Origin: Georgenia faecalis
GTDB lineage: Bacteria > Actinomycetota > Actinomycetes > Actinomycetales > Actinomycetaceae
Direction: 5' to 3'
Assembly: GCF_003710105.1 (NCBI RefSeq)
Contig: NZ_CP033325.1
Coordinates: 2,728,001-2,792,000, forward strand
Length of the DNA: 64,000 bases
The notes beneath the pieces are model-generated. The model did not search any database, was not told the DNA's origin, and worked only from the letters and a program-made list of their open reading frames with translations. The position numbers and the translations under genes were made by a program. Below, piece after piece: positions 52,517-63,588 of the stretch; position 1 is the first letter of the stretch, and every line of letters begins with the position of its first letter.

Positions 52517-53629
52517 ATGCGCATCCTCCACGTCAGCGACTGCTACCTGCCGCTGCTCGGCGGCATCGAGATGCAGGTGTCGCAGCTCGCAGCCCGCCAG
52601 CACGCCGCGGGCCACGACGTCCGGGTGCTCACCGCGACCCCCGCACGCCCGGGCGCGCGCGGGCGCAGCCGCGAGGACGACGGCGGCGTGGCCGTCCACC
52701 GGATGGCGGCCGCGATCCCCGGAGGCGCGCCGGTGCACCCCTGGCCGCGGGGCCACGCCCGACGGCTCCTCGCCTCCTTCCGCCCGGACGTCGTCCACCT
52801 CCACATCGGAGGCCTCACGCCGACGACGCAGGCGCTCATGCCCGTGGTCCGCGACCTCGGCATCCCCGCCGTCGTCACCGTCCACAGCGTCTGGGGACCG
52901 CTGGCCGTGGGCGCCTACGCGCTCGCCGAGCGGCTCGTGCGTTGGTCGCGCTGGGGCCTGGTGCTCTCGGGTGTGTCCGAGCTCGCGGCGGGCCACATCC
53001 GCCGGGCGGCGCCGGGGGCGCAGGTCCACGTGCTGCGCAACGGCGTCGACCCCGCGGACTGGCTGCGGGACCCGCTGCCGCGGCCCGCGGTCGTGCACGC
53101 CGTGAGCGCCGGCCGCTTCGCTCCGCGCAAGCGGATGCTGCCGCTCCTGGCGACGCTCCGCCGCGCCCGCGCGCTCCTGCCGCCCGACGCCGAGCTCGAG
53201 GTCACGCTCGCCGGTGCGGGGCCGCAGCTCGCGCGCGCGCAGGCCTACGTCGCGAGGCACGGCATGGACTGGGTGCACCTGCCCGGCCGGCGCACCCGCA
53301 CCGAGCTCGTCGAGCTCTACCGCCGGGCCGACGTCTACCTCTCCCCCGGCGTGCGCGAGGCGTTCGGCATCGCCGTCTTCGAGGCCCGCGCCGCCGGGCT
53401 CGCGGTCGTCTCCCGCTCCCAGGCGGGCGCCGCCGAGCTCCTCGTCGACGGGACCGACGCGCTCCTCGCCGACGACGACGAGGCCATGGCGCGCGCGATC
53501 GCCCGGCTGGTCACCGACCGCGGGCTGCGCGAGGCGATGGTGGCGCACAACCGCGCCGTGCCGCCCGCCACCGCCTGGCCGGCCGTGCTGGCCGAGGCGG
53601 AGGCGCTCTACCGCCGGGCGGGGGCCTGA
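52517..53629 (+). CDS. Glycosyltransferase family 4 protein
   Basis: A 370-residue GT-B glycosyltransferase. The N-terminal acceptor domain begins MRILHVSDCYLPLLGGIEM, with the glycine-rich loop typical of GT4. The C-terminal domain has VSAGRFAPRKRMLPLL and the E-x7-E motif in REAFGIAVFEARAAGLAVV (~residues 280-298). Such enzymes attach mannose, glucose or similar sugars from nucleotide donors to lipids or other acceptors; donor and acceptor are unknown. The ATG at 52517 is the family start; a 40-codon upstream extension was rejected as non-protein-like. Convergent with guaA with only 4 bases between. Confidence 0.9.
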   Translation: MRILHVSDCYLPLLGGIEMQVSQLAARQHAAGHDVRVLTATPARPGARGRSREDDGGVAVHRMAAAIPGGAPVHPWPRGHARRLLASFRPDVVHLHIGGLTPTTQALMPVVRDLGIPAVVTVHSVWGPLAVGAYALAERLVRWSRWGLVLSGVSELAAGHIRRAAPGAQVHVLRNGVDPADWLRDPLPRPAVVHAVSAGRFAPRKRMLPLLATLRRARALLPPDAELEVTLAGAGPQLARAQAYVARHGMDWVHLPGRRTRTELVELYRRADVYLSPGVREAFGIAVFEARAAGLAVVSRSQAGAAELLVDGTDALLADDDEAMARAIARLVTDRGLREAMVAHNRAVPPATAWPAVLAEAEALYRRAGA

Positions 53630-53631
53630 GG

Positions 53632-55241
<1,610 letters not shown>

Positions 55242-55266
55242 GCGGACCAGGGTAGTCCGGTCCGCG

Positions 55267-55635
55267 TCAGACCCGGCGCGCGGCCGCGGCCTCGCCGCCG
55301 AACCGGGCGACGACGTCGGCGGCGAACCAGGACCGGGCCCGGTGCTCCATGACGAAGGAGAGGACCGGCACGACGCCGGCGGCCACGAGCGCCACCATCC
55401 GGCCCAGGCCCCACCGCATGACCGACCACAGGTTGAACACGGAGGCGACGTAGACGACGTAGATCCACCCGTGGACGAAGGGGATCCAGCCGATCGCGGC
55501 CTCGACGTCCGGGCCCACCCCGACGAGGTAGACGAGGACCATCTCGGCGACGAGGAGGAGCAGCATGACGCCCGTGACGAACGCCATCACCTGGTAGAAC
55601 CGCCATGCCCCCTGGGCCTTGCGCTGCGTGCTCAC
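55267..55635 (-). CDS. DUF3817 membrane protein
   Basis: A 122-residue protein with three hydrophobic helices ([57 protein letters not shown]) and the DUF3817 segment [17 protein letters not shown]. The family has unknown function and often lies next to guaA in Actinobacteria, as here. The GTG start has an AGGAAGG ribosome site. Confidence 0.85.
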   Translation of the reverse strand: MSTQRKAQGAWRFYQVMAFVTGVMLLLLVAEMVLVYLVGVGPDVEAAIGWIPFVHGWIYVVYVASVFNLWSVMRWGLGRMVALVAAGVVPVLSFVMEHRARSWFAADVVARFGGEAAAARRV

Positions 55636-55736
55636 GTCACACCTTCCTGCTCGGCGAACCCCCAGTCTCGCAGCGCGGTGCCCAGCGGCCGAAATCCGTT
55701 GGGACCCCGGCGGGCGCGCGCGTACCCTCGTTCCTC

Positions 55737-57551
55737 GTGCTCGACGTCCCCACCGGCCACCCCGGCCATCCCCCGCTCACCACTCCCCTGGCCCTGCTCG
55801 GCTGGGTGACGCGGCGCGGGACGCTCGTGCTCCTCGCCGCGGTGGCGCTCGCCACGATCCAGTCGCTGTGCGCCGCGGCGGTGCCCTACCTCCTCGGCCG
55901 CGCGCTCGACGCCGGCCTGGGCGACGGGCTCACCCGCCCGCTCCTCGTCGTCGTCGGGCTGCTCCTCGTCGTCGGCCTCATCGAGGCCCTCAGCTCGGCG
56001 CTCAGCCACGCCGGCGAGGTCGGGGCGTGGATGCACGGCACGTTCACCTCCTCCCGGCTCGTGGGCCACCACGTGACCCGGACCGGGTCGGCGATCGGCG
56101 CCGACCTGCCCACCGGCGAGGTCGTCTCCACGGTCGCCACCGACTCCTTCCACGTGGGCAACGCGCTGGAGATGCTGCCGCGGTTCGTCGGTGGCCTCGT
56201 CACCTACGTCGTCGTCGCCGTCGTGCTCCTGCGCCAGTCGCTCGAGCTCGGTCTCGTCGTGCTCATCGGGCTCCCCGTCGTGGCCGCGTGCCTCGCCCTC
56301 ATCGTCCGGCCCCTCCACGCCCGCCAGCAGGCGCACCGCGAGGCGTCGGGACGGCTGGCCACCCTGGGCACCGACACCGTCGCCGGGCTGCGGATCCTGC
56401 GCGGCATCGGCGGCGAGGACGCGTTCGCCGTCCGCTACCGCGACCAGTCCCAGCGCGTGCGCCACGCCGGCGTCGGCGTGGCCGGGACCTCGGCCCTCCT
56501 CGAGGCCCTCCAGGTCCTGCTGCCGGGCCTCGTCGTCGTCGCCGTCGTCTGGTACGGCGCGCTCCTCGCGATGCGCGGGGAGATCACCCCCGGCGAGCTC
56601 GTCACCTTCTACGGGTACACCGCGTTCCTCGCCCAGCCGCTGCGTTGGGCCACCCAGTTCCTCACCTACTTCACCCGCGCCCGCGTCGCGGCCCGCAAGA
56701 TCATCACCGTCCTGTCGGTCGAGCCGGGGGCCGGGAGCATCGCCGAGTCCGAGGCGGCCGACGCCCGCCCCGCGAGGTCCGGCAGGGCGCGCACCGCGGC
56801 CGAGCTCGTCGACGAGGCGACCGGCGTCCACATCCGCCCCGGCACCCTCACCGCCCTCGTCGCCGAGCACCCGGAGGCCGCCGCGGCGCTCGCCGTGCGC
56901 CTGGGCCGCTTCGACGACGCCGCCGAGACGCCCGTCCACCTCGACGGCGTGCCCCTGCGCGAGCTGCCGGTGGCGGAGGTCCGCGAGCGCGTCGTCGTCG
57001 CGGGGGCCAGCCCGCAGCTGTTCACCGGCACCCTGCGCGAGGGCCTCGACGCCCGCGGCACCGCCGTCGTCGACGACGACCTGCTCCGCGCGCTCGACGT
57101 CGCCGACGCCCACGACGTCCTCGACTCGATGCCGGAGCGCCTCGACGGCGAGATCACCGAGAAGGGCCGCTCCCTCTCCGGCGGGCAGCGCCAGCGGGTG
57201 GCTCTGGCCCGCGCCCTGCTCACCGACGCCGAGGCGCTCGTCCTCGTCGAGCCGACGAGCGCAGTCGACGCCCACACCGAGTCGCGGATCGCCGCCCGGC
57301 TCGCCCACGAGCGGCGCGGGCGGACGACGGTCGTCGTCACCTCCTCCCCCCTCGTGCTCGAGCACGCCGACGAGGTGGTGCTCCTCGCCGACGGGCGGGA
57401 GCGGACCCGCGGGACCCACCGCGACCTCCTCGCCCGCGCCGCGGCCGGCGACGCGGACGCCCGCGCCTACCACGACGTCGTCGGGCGGGCGCACGCCGAC
57501 GACGACGGCGCCCCGGTGCCCGCCCACCACGCCGCCACGAAGGACCACTGA
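55737..57551 (+). CDS. ABC exporter half-transporter with degenerate Walker A
   Basis: A 604-residue exporter subunit: six transmembrane helices (~15-300) and a nucleotide-binding domain (~345-570). The signature SLSGGQRQRVALARALL is intact. The Walker A loop, expected after the strand TLTALV (~residue 380), reads AEHPEAAAALAVRLG and lacks the GxxGxGKS consensus. Walker B is atypical (ALVLVEPTSAVDAHTE). It pairs with the next gene, which shows the reverse defect. The GTG start lies 8 bases after TACCCT (55723-55728), suggesting a leaderless mRNA. The next gene starts at the last base of its stop (TGATG). Substrate unknown. Confidence 0.88.
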   Translation: MLDVPTGHPGHPPLTTPLALLGWVTRRGTLVLLAAVALATIQSLCAAAVPYLLGRALDAGLGDGLTRPLLVVVGLLLVVGLIEALSSALSHAGEVGAWMHGTFTSSRLVGHHVTRTGSAIGADLPTGEVVSTVATDSFHVGNALEMLPRFVGGLVTYVVVAVVLLRQSLELGLVVLIGLPVVAACLALIVRPLHARQQAHREASGRLATLGTDTVAGLRILRGIGGEDAFAVRYRDQSQRVRHAGVGVAGTSALLEALQVLLPGLVVVAVVWYGALLAMRGEITPGELVTFYGYTAFLAQPLRWATQFLTYFTRARVAARKIITVLSVEPGAGSIAESEAADARPARSGRARTAAELVDEATGVHIRPGTLTALVAEHPEAAAALAVRLGRFDDAAETPVHLDGVPLRELPVAEVRERVVVAGASPQLFTGTLREGLDARGTAVVDDDLLRALDVADAHDVLDSMPERLDGEITEKGRSLSGGQRQRVALARALLTDAEALVLVEPTSAVDAHTESRIAARLAHERRGRTTVVVTSSPLVLEHADEVVLLADGRERTRGTHRDLLARAAAGDADARAYHDVVGRAHADDDGAPVPAHHAATKDH

Positions 57552-59284
57552 TGCAGCTGCCCGTCGCCGACGCCCGCACGGTCCGCCGCTTCAGCGGGCG
57601 CCTCCTGCGCGACTACCGCGCGCGCCTGACCGCCGTCGTCGGCCTCCAGGGCCTGGCGGCCGTGGCGTCCCTCGCCGTGCCCTGGGTGCTCGGCGGGCTC
57701 GTCGACGACGTCGCCACGGGGACCACCGCGCGCCACGTCAACACCATGGCCGGCGTCCTCATCGGCGCCGTGCTCGCCCAGACGGTCCTCACCCGGTACG
57801 CCCACCGCAGCGCCATGATCCTCGGCGAGGAGATCTTCGCCGTCCTGCGCGAGCAGTTCCTCAGCACGGTCACGCACCTGCCGCTGTCCACCGTGGAGCG
57901 GGCCGGGACGGGCGACCTGCTCGGCCGCACGACGAACGACGTCGACCGCGTGCAGTGGGTCGTGCGCTTCGGCGTCCCGCGCGTGCTCGTCACGCTGACG
58001 ACGATCCTGCTCACCCTGGGGGCGGCGTTCCTCGCCTCCCCGCTCACCGCGCTCGCGCTCGGCGTCGGCATCCCCGTCCTCCTCGTCGCCACCCGCTGGT
58101 ACCTGCGCCTCGCGCCGCCCGCCTACCGCGCCAACGCCGAGGCGTACGCCGAGCTCAACGGCGTGCTCACCGAGTCCGTCGAGCACGCCGAGACGGTCGA
58201 CGCGCTGGGCCTGGGGCGCCGTCGCCGCGAGCGCACCGACGAGGCAATCGGCCGCACCTGGCAGACGGAGATGCGCACCCTGAAGATGCGGGTGCACCTG
58301 TTCTTCTGGCTGGGCATCTCCTTCGCGCTGCCCGTCGCCGCCGTCGTCCTGTGGGGCACCTGGCTCGTCACGCGGGACCTCGTCACGGTCGGCGCGGTCA
58401 CCACCGTGGCGCTCTACGCCGTCCAGGTGCGCCACCCCGTGAGCGAGCTGCTCATGTGGATCGACGAGATCCAGGTCGCCAGCGCGAGCCTGGCCCGGAT
58501 CATCGGCGTCGACCTCGTCGAGCCGGACCGCCAGGCCACCGGCCGCCACGCGCAGGGGTCGGACATCGTCGCGCACGGCGTGCGCTACGCCTACCGCGCC
58601 GGCGAGGACGTCCTCCACGGCATCGACCTCGAGCTCGTGCCCGGCGAGCGGCTCGCCGTCGTCGGGCCCTCGGGGGCGGGCAAGTCCACCCTCGGGCGCA
58701 TGCTCGCCGGGATCCACCCCCCGACCGGCGGCTCAGTGACCGTGGGCGGCGTCCCGCTCGTCGACCTGCCGGAGGAGGAGCTGCGCTCGCACGTCGCGCT
58801 CGTCACCCAGGAGCACCACGTCTTCGTCGGCTCGCTCGCCGACAACCTCCGGCTCGCGCGGGCGGACGCCAGCGACGCGGACCTCGAGCGGGCGCTGGCC
58901 ACCGTCGACGCGCTCGACTGGGCCCGGGCGCTGCCCGAGGGCCTGGACACCGCGGTGGGCTCGGGCGGGGCGCACCTGTCCCCCGCCCAGGCGCAGCAGC
59001 TCGCGCTCGCCCGGCTCGTCCTTCTCGACCCGCACACGCTCGTCCTCGACGAGGCGACGTCGCTGCTCGACCCGCGGGCGGCCCGGCACCTCGAGCGCTC
59101 GCTCTCCGCCGTCCTCACCGGCCGGACCGTCGTCGCCATCGCCCACCGGCTGCACACCGCGCACGACGCCGACCGCGTCGCCGTCGTCGAGGACGGGCGG
59201 ATCGTCGAGATCGGGCCGCACGCAGAGCTGGTCGCCGCGGGCGGGGAGTACGCGGCGCTGTGGCACTCCTGGCAGCAGGAGTAG
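57551..59284 (+). CDS. ABC exporter half-transporter with degenerate signature motif
   Basis: A 577-residue partner subunit: six transmembrane helices (~20-320) and a nucleotide-binding domain (~340-575). Walker A is perfect (VVGPSGAGKSTLGRM), Walker B and the catalytic Glu are normal (TLVLDEATSLLDPRA) and the H-loop is present (VVAIAHRLHTAHDADR). The signature, normally LSGGQ, reads HLSPAQAQQLALARL. In the dimer its Walker A meets the other subunit's intact LSGGQ, giving one full ATP site, while the second site has neither element. Coupled to the first gene by a one-base overlap. Substrate not predictable. Confidence 0.9.
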   Translation: MQLPVADARTVRRFSGRLLRDYRARLTAVVGLQGLAAVASLAVPWVLGGLVDDVATGTTARHVNTMAGVLIGAVLAQTVLTRYAHRSAMILGEEIFAVLREQFLSTVTHLPLSTVERAGTGDLLGRTTNDVDRVQWVVRFGVPRVLVTLTTILLTLGAAFLASPLTALALGVGIPVLLVATRWYLRLAPPAYRANAEAYAELNGVLTESVEHAETVDALGLGRRRRERTDEAIGRTWQTEMRTLKMRVHLFFWLGISFALPVAAVVLWGTWLVTRDLVTVGAVTTVALYAVQVRHPVSELLMWIDEIQVASASLARIIGVDLVEPDRQATGRHAQGSDIVAHGVRYAYRAGEDVLHGIDLELVPGERLAVVGPSGAGKSTLGRMLAGIHPPTGGSVTVGGVPLVDLPEEELRSHVALVTQEHHVFVGSLADNLRLARADASDADLERALATVDALDWARALPEGLDTAVGSGGAHLSPAQAQQLALARLVLLDPHTLVLDEATSLLDPRAARHLERSLSAVLTGRTVVAIAHRLHTAHDADRVAVVEDGRIVEIGPHAELVAAGGEYAALWHSWQQE

Positions 59285-59332
59285 GGCGCCCCCACCTCCG
59301 CACGCTCGCGGCCGGCGCCCCGCCCCTCCCCC

Positions 59333-59400
59333 GGGGCTCGGGGCTCGGCGCTCGGGCTCGGGGCTCGGGCTCGGGGCTCGGGGCTCGGGGCTCGGGGCTA
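59333..59400. repeat. GGGGCTC heptamer tandem array
   Basis: About ten imperfect copies of GGGGCTC (some shortened to GGGCTC) lie between the ABC exporter and the SURF1 gene. The last copy GGGGCTA contains the SURF1 stop codon. Confidence 0.9.
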
Positions 59401-60744
59401 GCGAGCCGGGCGGTCGGCGGCAGCGCCCGGGTCCGACCGGCCGTCCGTCCCCACGGCGAGCACCGGCCGCCGCTCGTCGCTGCCGGCCGGTGTCTCGACG
59501 GCGCCGCCGGGCGCCGGTCCGGTGCCCGGGTCCTGCGGCGCGGCGGCCCCGCCGTCCCCGGCCGCCACGGCGGCCGCGCGGTCCCGCGCGTCGTGGACGT
59601 CGTCGCGCAGGACCCGCCACCACATGAAGACCGCGAAGGCGGCGAACGCCCACCACTCGAAGGCGTAGGCGAGGCTCTGCAGGTTGAGCCCCGGCTCGAC
59701 GCCGGCGCTCGGCGCGGGCGCCGGCTCCATGCCCTCCTGGGCGGGGATCTCGAGGACCAGGTAGCCGCTGAACATCGGCCCGCCCCACAGGTTGGTCAGC
59801 TGGCCCGGGCTGATCGACCCGAGCTGCCCGGGCGGGAGCACGTCGCTGGAGACGGCCTCCGGCCCGTTGAGCAGCCCTGTCACCTCCACGACACCGGAAG
59901 GCGGGTCCGGCACGACGACGTCGGCGAGCCCGTCCACCCGTGGCCCGCCCGTCTCGAGCCGGGTCGCGGCGAGGTCGGCCGCCGGGATCCAGCCCCGCAG
60001 GACGGGCAGGATCGCGCCGTCGTGCGGGCCCTGCGTCACGTGCAGGGCGGTGACGACCATGACGGCGTCCACCCCGCCGACCTCCCGGCCCGGGACGAGC
60101 ACCTGCTGCTCGGCGTCGAACTCGCCCGTGACGGCGACGCGGCGCGCCACCTCGTCCGCGGTCATCGCCGTCTGCGGGGCGAACACCTCCGCGATCGGCA
60201 CGGGATCCGCCGCCAGGCGCTCGGCGCGCTCCACCTGGGCGGCCTCCTGCGCGCGGAAGCCCGCCCGGTCCAGCTGCCACATGCCCAGCCGGACGAACGC
60301 ACCGCCGACGACGAGGACGAGGACGAGCAGCCCGACGAGGTGCGGCCGGCCGGCGGCCCGGAGCCAGTCGCGCGGCCCCTCGCCCGGGCGCAGCGCGCGG
60401 CGCGGACGCCGCCCGCGGCCGGAGTCGCCGGGCGCCGTGCCGGTCCCCCGCACGCCGGTCCCGCCGGGTCGGTCGGCGCCCCCGGTCCCGTCCGCGCCCG
60501 CAGGTCCGTCGGGGTGGCCGGGTCCGTCGGGGCCGGGGTCTCCGAGGCCGAGGTCCGCGGTGGAGTGGCCCGGGGTCGGGGCGGCGGGAGCCGAGCTGGC
60601 CCACCAGGCCACGGAGGCGGCGTCCGACACCGGTGCCGACGACGACGCAGGTCCCGGCGACGCGGGTGCCGGCGACGGCTCGGGCGCACGGACGGGCGCC
60701 CTCGCGCTCTCCGGCGCGGCGCCCGGCGTCACGCGGTCGTCCAC
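59398..60744 (-). CDS. SURF1 family protein
   Basis: A 448-residue membrane protein of the SURF1 family, which helps assemble cytochrome c oxidase (haem a handling). A Pro/Gly/Asp-rich, probably disordered N-terminus of ~130 residues precedes the first helix ([20 protein letters not shown], followed by the family motif [12 protein letters not shown]). An extracytoplasmic domain with PVLRGWIP and a second helix ([19 protein letters not shown]) follow, with a further ~70-residue low-complexity tail. Typical SURF1 is 220-290 residues, so both ends are extended. The GTG start at 60744 follows TACCCT by 7 bases. No oxidase genes are nearby. Confidence 0.88.
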   Translation of the reverse strand: MDDRVTPGAAPESARAPVRAPEPSPAPASPGPASSSAPVSDAASVAWWASSAPAAPTPGHSTADLGLGDPGPDGPGHPDGPAGADGTGGADRPGGTGVRGTGTAPGDSGRGRRPRRALRPGEGPRDWLRAAGRPHLVGLLVLVLVVGGAFVRLGMWQLDRAGFRAQEAAQVERAERLAADPVPIAEVFAPQTAMTADEVARRVAVTGEFDAEQQVLVPGREVGGVDAVMVVTALHVTQGPHDGAILPVLRGWIPAADLAATRLETGGPRVDGLADVVVPDPPSGVVEVTGLLNGPEAVSSDVLPPGQLGSISPGQLTNLWGGPMFSGYLVLEIPAQEGMEPAPAPSAGVEPGLNLQSLAYAFEWWAFAAFAVFMWWRVLRDDVHDARDRAAAVAAGDGGAAAPQDPGTGPAPGGAVETPAGSDERRPVLAVGTDGRSDPGAAADRPAR

Positions 60745-61028
60745 ACGGTCCAGGGTACGTCGCGGCCCTGCGCGACCCGCCCGCGACGGCGGCCCCCACG
60801 TACCGGCCGGACCCGGCACCGCGCCGGAACTGGTGGGATGGTGTGGCCCGCGGCACACCTCACCCGGGCCTTGTGCCCCATCTGTCGGACCACCTGTCGG
60901 TGGAGACTGTGACGCGTGCGGGAGAACCGGTTCACCATCGCGGCCACGGCTGCGCGTCCTCCTGTGGACGGCGCTCGCCCGCGGGACCAGGCTGGGACCG
61001 ACCGGATCCCCAGCGTGAGGAGCTCGTC

Positions 61029-63506
61029 ATGAGCACCGTTCCCACCGCATGGCGCCCCCGCCCGTCCGCCGAGCCGGACGAGGCCGTCCTCAACACCGTC
61101 GACGCCTGGTGGCGCGCGGCGAACTACCTCTCTGTCGGGCAGATCTACCTCCTCGACAACCCGCTCCTGCGCCGGCCCCTCATGCGGGACGACATCAAGC
61201 GGCGCCTCCTCGGCCACTGGGGCACCACCCCGGGCCTCAACTTCCTCTACGCCCACATGACCCGGGCGATCAAGGACCGCGGCCAGCCCACCCTCTTCGT
61301 CACCGGCCCCGGCCACGGCGGCCCGGCCAACGTCGCCAACGCCTACCTCGAGGGCACCTACAGCGAGCTGTACTCCGACGTCACCGAGGACGAGGAGGGC
61401 ATGCGGCGGCTGTTCAAGCAGTTCTCCTTCCCCGGCGGCATCCCCTCGCACGCCGCCCCGGAGACGCCCGGGTCCATCCACGAGGGCGGCGAGCTGGGCT
61501 ACGCGCTCTCCCACGCCTACGGCGCGGCCTTCGACAACCCGGACCTGCTCGTCTTCGCCGTCGTCGGCGACGGCGAGGCGGAGACCGGTCCGCTCGCCAC
61601 GAGCTGGCACTCGAACAAGTTCGTCAACCCCGCGCAGGACGGCGTCGTCCTGCCCGTGCTCCACCTCAACGGGTACAAGATCGCCAACCCGACCGTGCTC
61701 GACCGCATCGGTGAGGAGGAGCTCACCGCGCTCATGCGCGGCTACGGGCACGAGCCCTACTTCTTCACCGGCGGGTTCGACGGCGAGGACCACCTCGCCG
61801 CCCACGCCCGGTTCGCGGCCCTGCTCGACGACGTCCTCGACCGGATCGCCGAGATCAAGGAGCAGGCCGCCCGCACGCCGCAGGACGAGCTGGAGCGGCC
61901 CCGCTGGCCGATGATCGTCTTCCGCACGCCCAAGGGCTGGACCTGCCCGCCCGAGATCGACGGGCAGAAGACCGAGGGGTCCTGGCGCGCCCACCAGGTG
62001 CCCCTCGCGAGTGCCCGGGACACCCCCGAGCACCAGGCCGTGCTCGAGGGCTGGCTGCGCTCCTACGACGCCGGGGAGCTCTTCGACGATGCCGGCCGCC
62101 TCCGCGAGGACATCGCCGCCCTGGCGCCCGAGGGTGAGCTGCGGATGAGCGCCACGCCGTACGCCAACGGCGGGCTCCTCCTCAAGGACCTCCGCCTGCC
62201 CGACTTCCGCGAGTTCGGGGTCCAGGTGCGCGTCCCCGGGGAGACCATCAAGGAGCCCACCCGCGTGCTGGGCGAGTGGCTGCGCGAGGTGGTGCGGCGC
62301 AACCCCACGAACTTCCGCCTCTTCGCGCCCGACGAGTTCGCCTCCAACCGCCTGCAGGCGGTCTTCGACGTCACCGGGAAGCAGTGGGACGCGGAGTACG
62401 TCGACCCGTCGGTGGACCAGAACCTCGTGCGCGCCGGGCGCGTCATGGAGATGCTCTCGGAGCACCAGTGCCAGGGATGGCTCGAGGGGTACCTCCTCAC
62501 CGGCCGGCACGGGCTGTTCACCTCCTACGAGGCGTTCATCCACATCGTCGACTCGATGTTCAACCAGCACGCCAAGTGGCTCGACGCCACCAACGACATC
62601 GCCTGGCGGCGCCCCGTCGCCTCCCTCAACTACCTCCTCAGCTCGCACGTGTGGCGCCAGGACCACAACGGCTTCTCCCACCAGGACCCCGGTTTCATCG
62701 ACGTCGTCGTCAACAAGAAGGCGAACGTCATCCGGGTCTACCTGCCGCCGGACGCCAACACCCTGCTCGCCACCTACGACCACTGCCTGCGCTCGCGCCA
62801 GTACGTCAACGTCGTCGTGGCCGGCAAGCAGCCCAACCCCGTCTACCTCACCGTCGACGAGGCGGTCGCGCACTGCACCCGCGGGCTGGGCATCTGGGAG
62901 TGGGCCGGCAGCGAGGTGGAGGGCAGCGAGCCCGACGTCGTCCTCGCCTGCGCCGGCGACATCCCCACGATGGAGACGCTCGCCGCGGCCGACCTGCTGC
63001 GCCGGCACGTCCCGGGCCTCAAGGTCCGCGTCATCAACGTCGTCGACCTCATGCGCCTGCAGGACGCCCGCGAGCACCCCCACGGGCTCACCGACGCCGA
63101 GTTCGACCTCACCTTCACCACGGACAAGCCGGTGATCTTCGCCTACCACGGCTACCCCTGGCTCATCCACCGCCTCACCTACCGCCGCCACGGGCACTCG
63201 AACATCCATGTGCGAGGGTTCAAGGAGGAGGGCACGACGACGACGCCGTTCGACATGGTCATGCTCAACGACCTCGACCGGTTCCACCTCGTCATGGACG
63301 TCATCGACCGGGTGCCGTCCCTGAAGTCCCGCTACGCGGGGCTGCACCAGCGCATGTCGGACAAGCGTCTGGAGGCGCGGGAGTACACCCGGCAGTACGG
63401 CGTCGACCTGCCGGAGGTCGCCGACTGGGTCTGGCCCGACGCCGGGCAGACGGCCACGGAGGCCGCCGGACCCATGCGGGACAGCACCGGCGGGGACAAC
63501 GAGTAG
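61029..63506 (+). CDS. xfp: Xylulose-5-phosphate/fructose-6-phosphate phosphoketolase
   Basis: An 825-residue thiamine-diphosphate enzyme splitting xylulose-5-P (and often fructose-6-P) with phosphate into acetyl-P and a triose or tetrose phosphate. Motifs: [59 protein letters not shown] and [11 protein letters not shown]. Length is normal for the family (~800). GAGGAGCTC precedes the ATG. The 170-base leader contains two CTGTCGG copies and a small CCACC/GGTGG dyad. Followed by pta, it forms a phosphoketolase shunt producing acetyl-P and acetyl-CoA without decarboxylation. Confidence 0.97.
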   Translation: MSTVPTAWRPRPSAEPDEAVLNTVDAWWRAANYLSVGQIYLLDNPLLRRPLMRDDIKRRLLGHWGTTPGLNFLYAHMTRAIKDRGQPTLFVTGPGHGGPANVANAYLEGTYSELYSDVTEDEEGMRRLFKQFSFPGGIPSHAAPETPGSIHEGGELGYALSHAYGAAFDNPDLLVFAVVGDGEAETGPLATSWHSNKFVNPAQDGVVLPVLHLNGYKIANPTVLDRIGEEELTALMRGYGHEPYFFTGGFDGEDHLAAHARFAALLDDVLDRIAEIKEQAARTPQDELERPRWPMIVFRTPKGWTCPPEIDGQKTEGSWRAHQVPLASARDTPEHQAVLEGWLRSYDAGELFDDAGRLREDIAALAPEGELRMSATPYANGGLLLKDLRLPDFREFGVQVRVPGETIKEPTRVLGEWLREVVRRNPTNFRLFAPDEFASNRLQAVFDVTGKQWDAEYVDPSVDQNLVRAGRVMEMLSEHQCQGWLEGYLLTGRHGLFTSYEAFIHIVDSMFNQHAKWLDATNDIAWRRPVASLNYLLSSHVWRQDHNGFSHQDPGFIDVVVNKKANVIRVYLPPDANTLLATYDHCLRSRQYVNVVVAGKQPNPVYLTVDEAVAHCTRGLGIWEWAGSEVEGSEPDVVLACAGDIPTMETLAAADLLRRHVPGLKVRVINVVDLMRLQDAREHPHGLTDAEFDLTFTTDKPVIFAYHGYPWLIHRLTYRRHGHSNIHVRGFKEEGTTTTPFDMVMLNDLDRFHLVMDVIDRVPSLKSRYAGLHQRMSDKRLEAREYTRQYGVDLPEVADWVWPDAGQTATEAAGPMRDSTGGDNE

Positions 63507-63521
63507 CACCGCAGCACCGCA

Positions 63522-63569
63522 GCACGCACGCACGCACGCACGCACGCAACGCACGCAACGCACGCACGC
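63522..63569. repeat. (GCAC)n tetranucleotide array before pta
   Basis: GCACGCACGCAC repeats interrupted by two GCAAC units fill most of the 82-base gap between xfp and pta, ending 19 bases before the pta start. Its length could change by slippage. Confidence 0.92.
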
Positions 63570-63588
63570 CAACACCAGGGAGAGCACA

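Noticed and set aside
59333-59400. CRISPR or phage attachment repeats
   Set aside because: A 7-bp slippage array without spacers or integrase.
56191-60912. 1573-codon open frame running through both ABC genes and SURF1
   Set aside because: Out of frame with well-supported genes; composition is Ser/Arg/Pro-rich and not protein-like.
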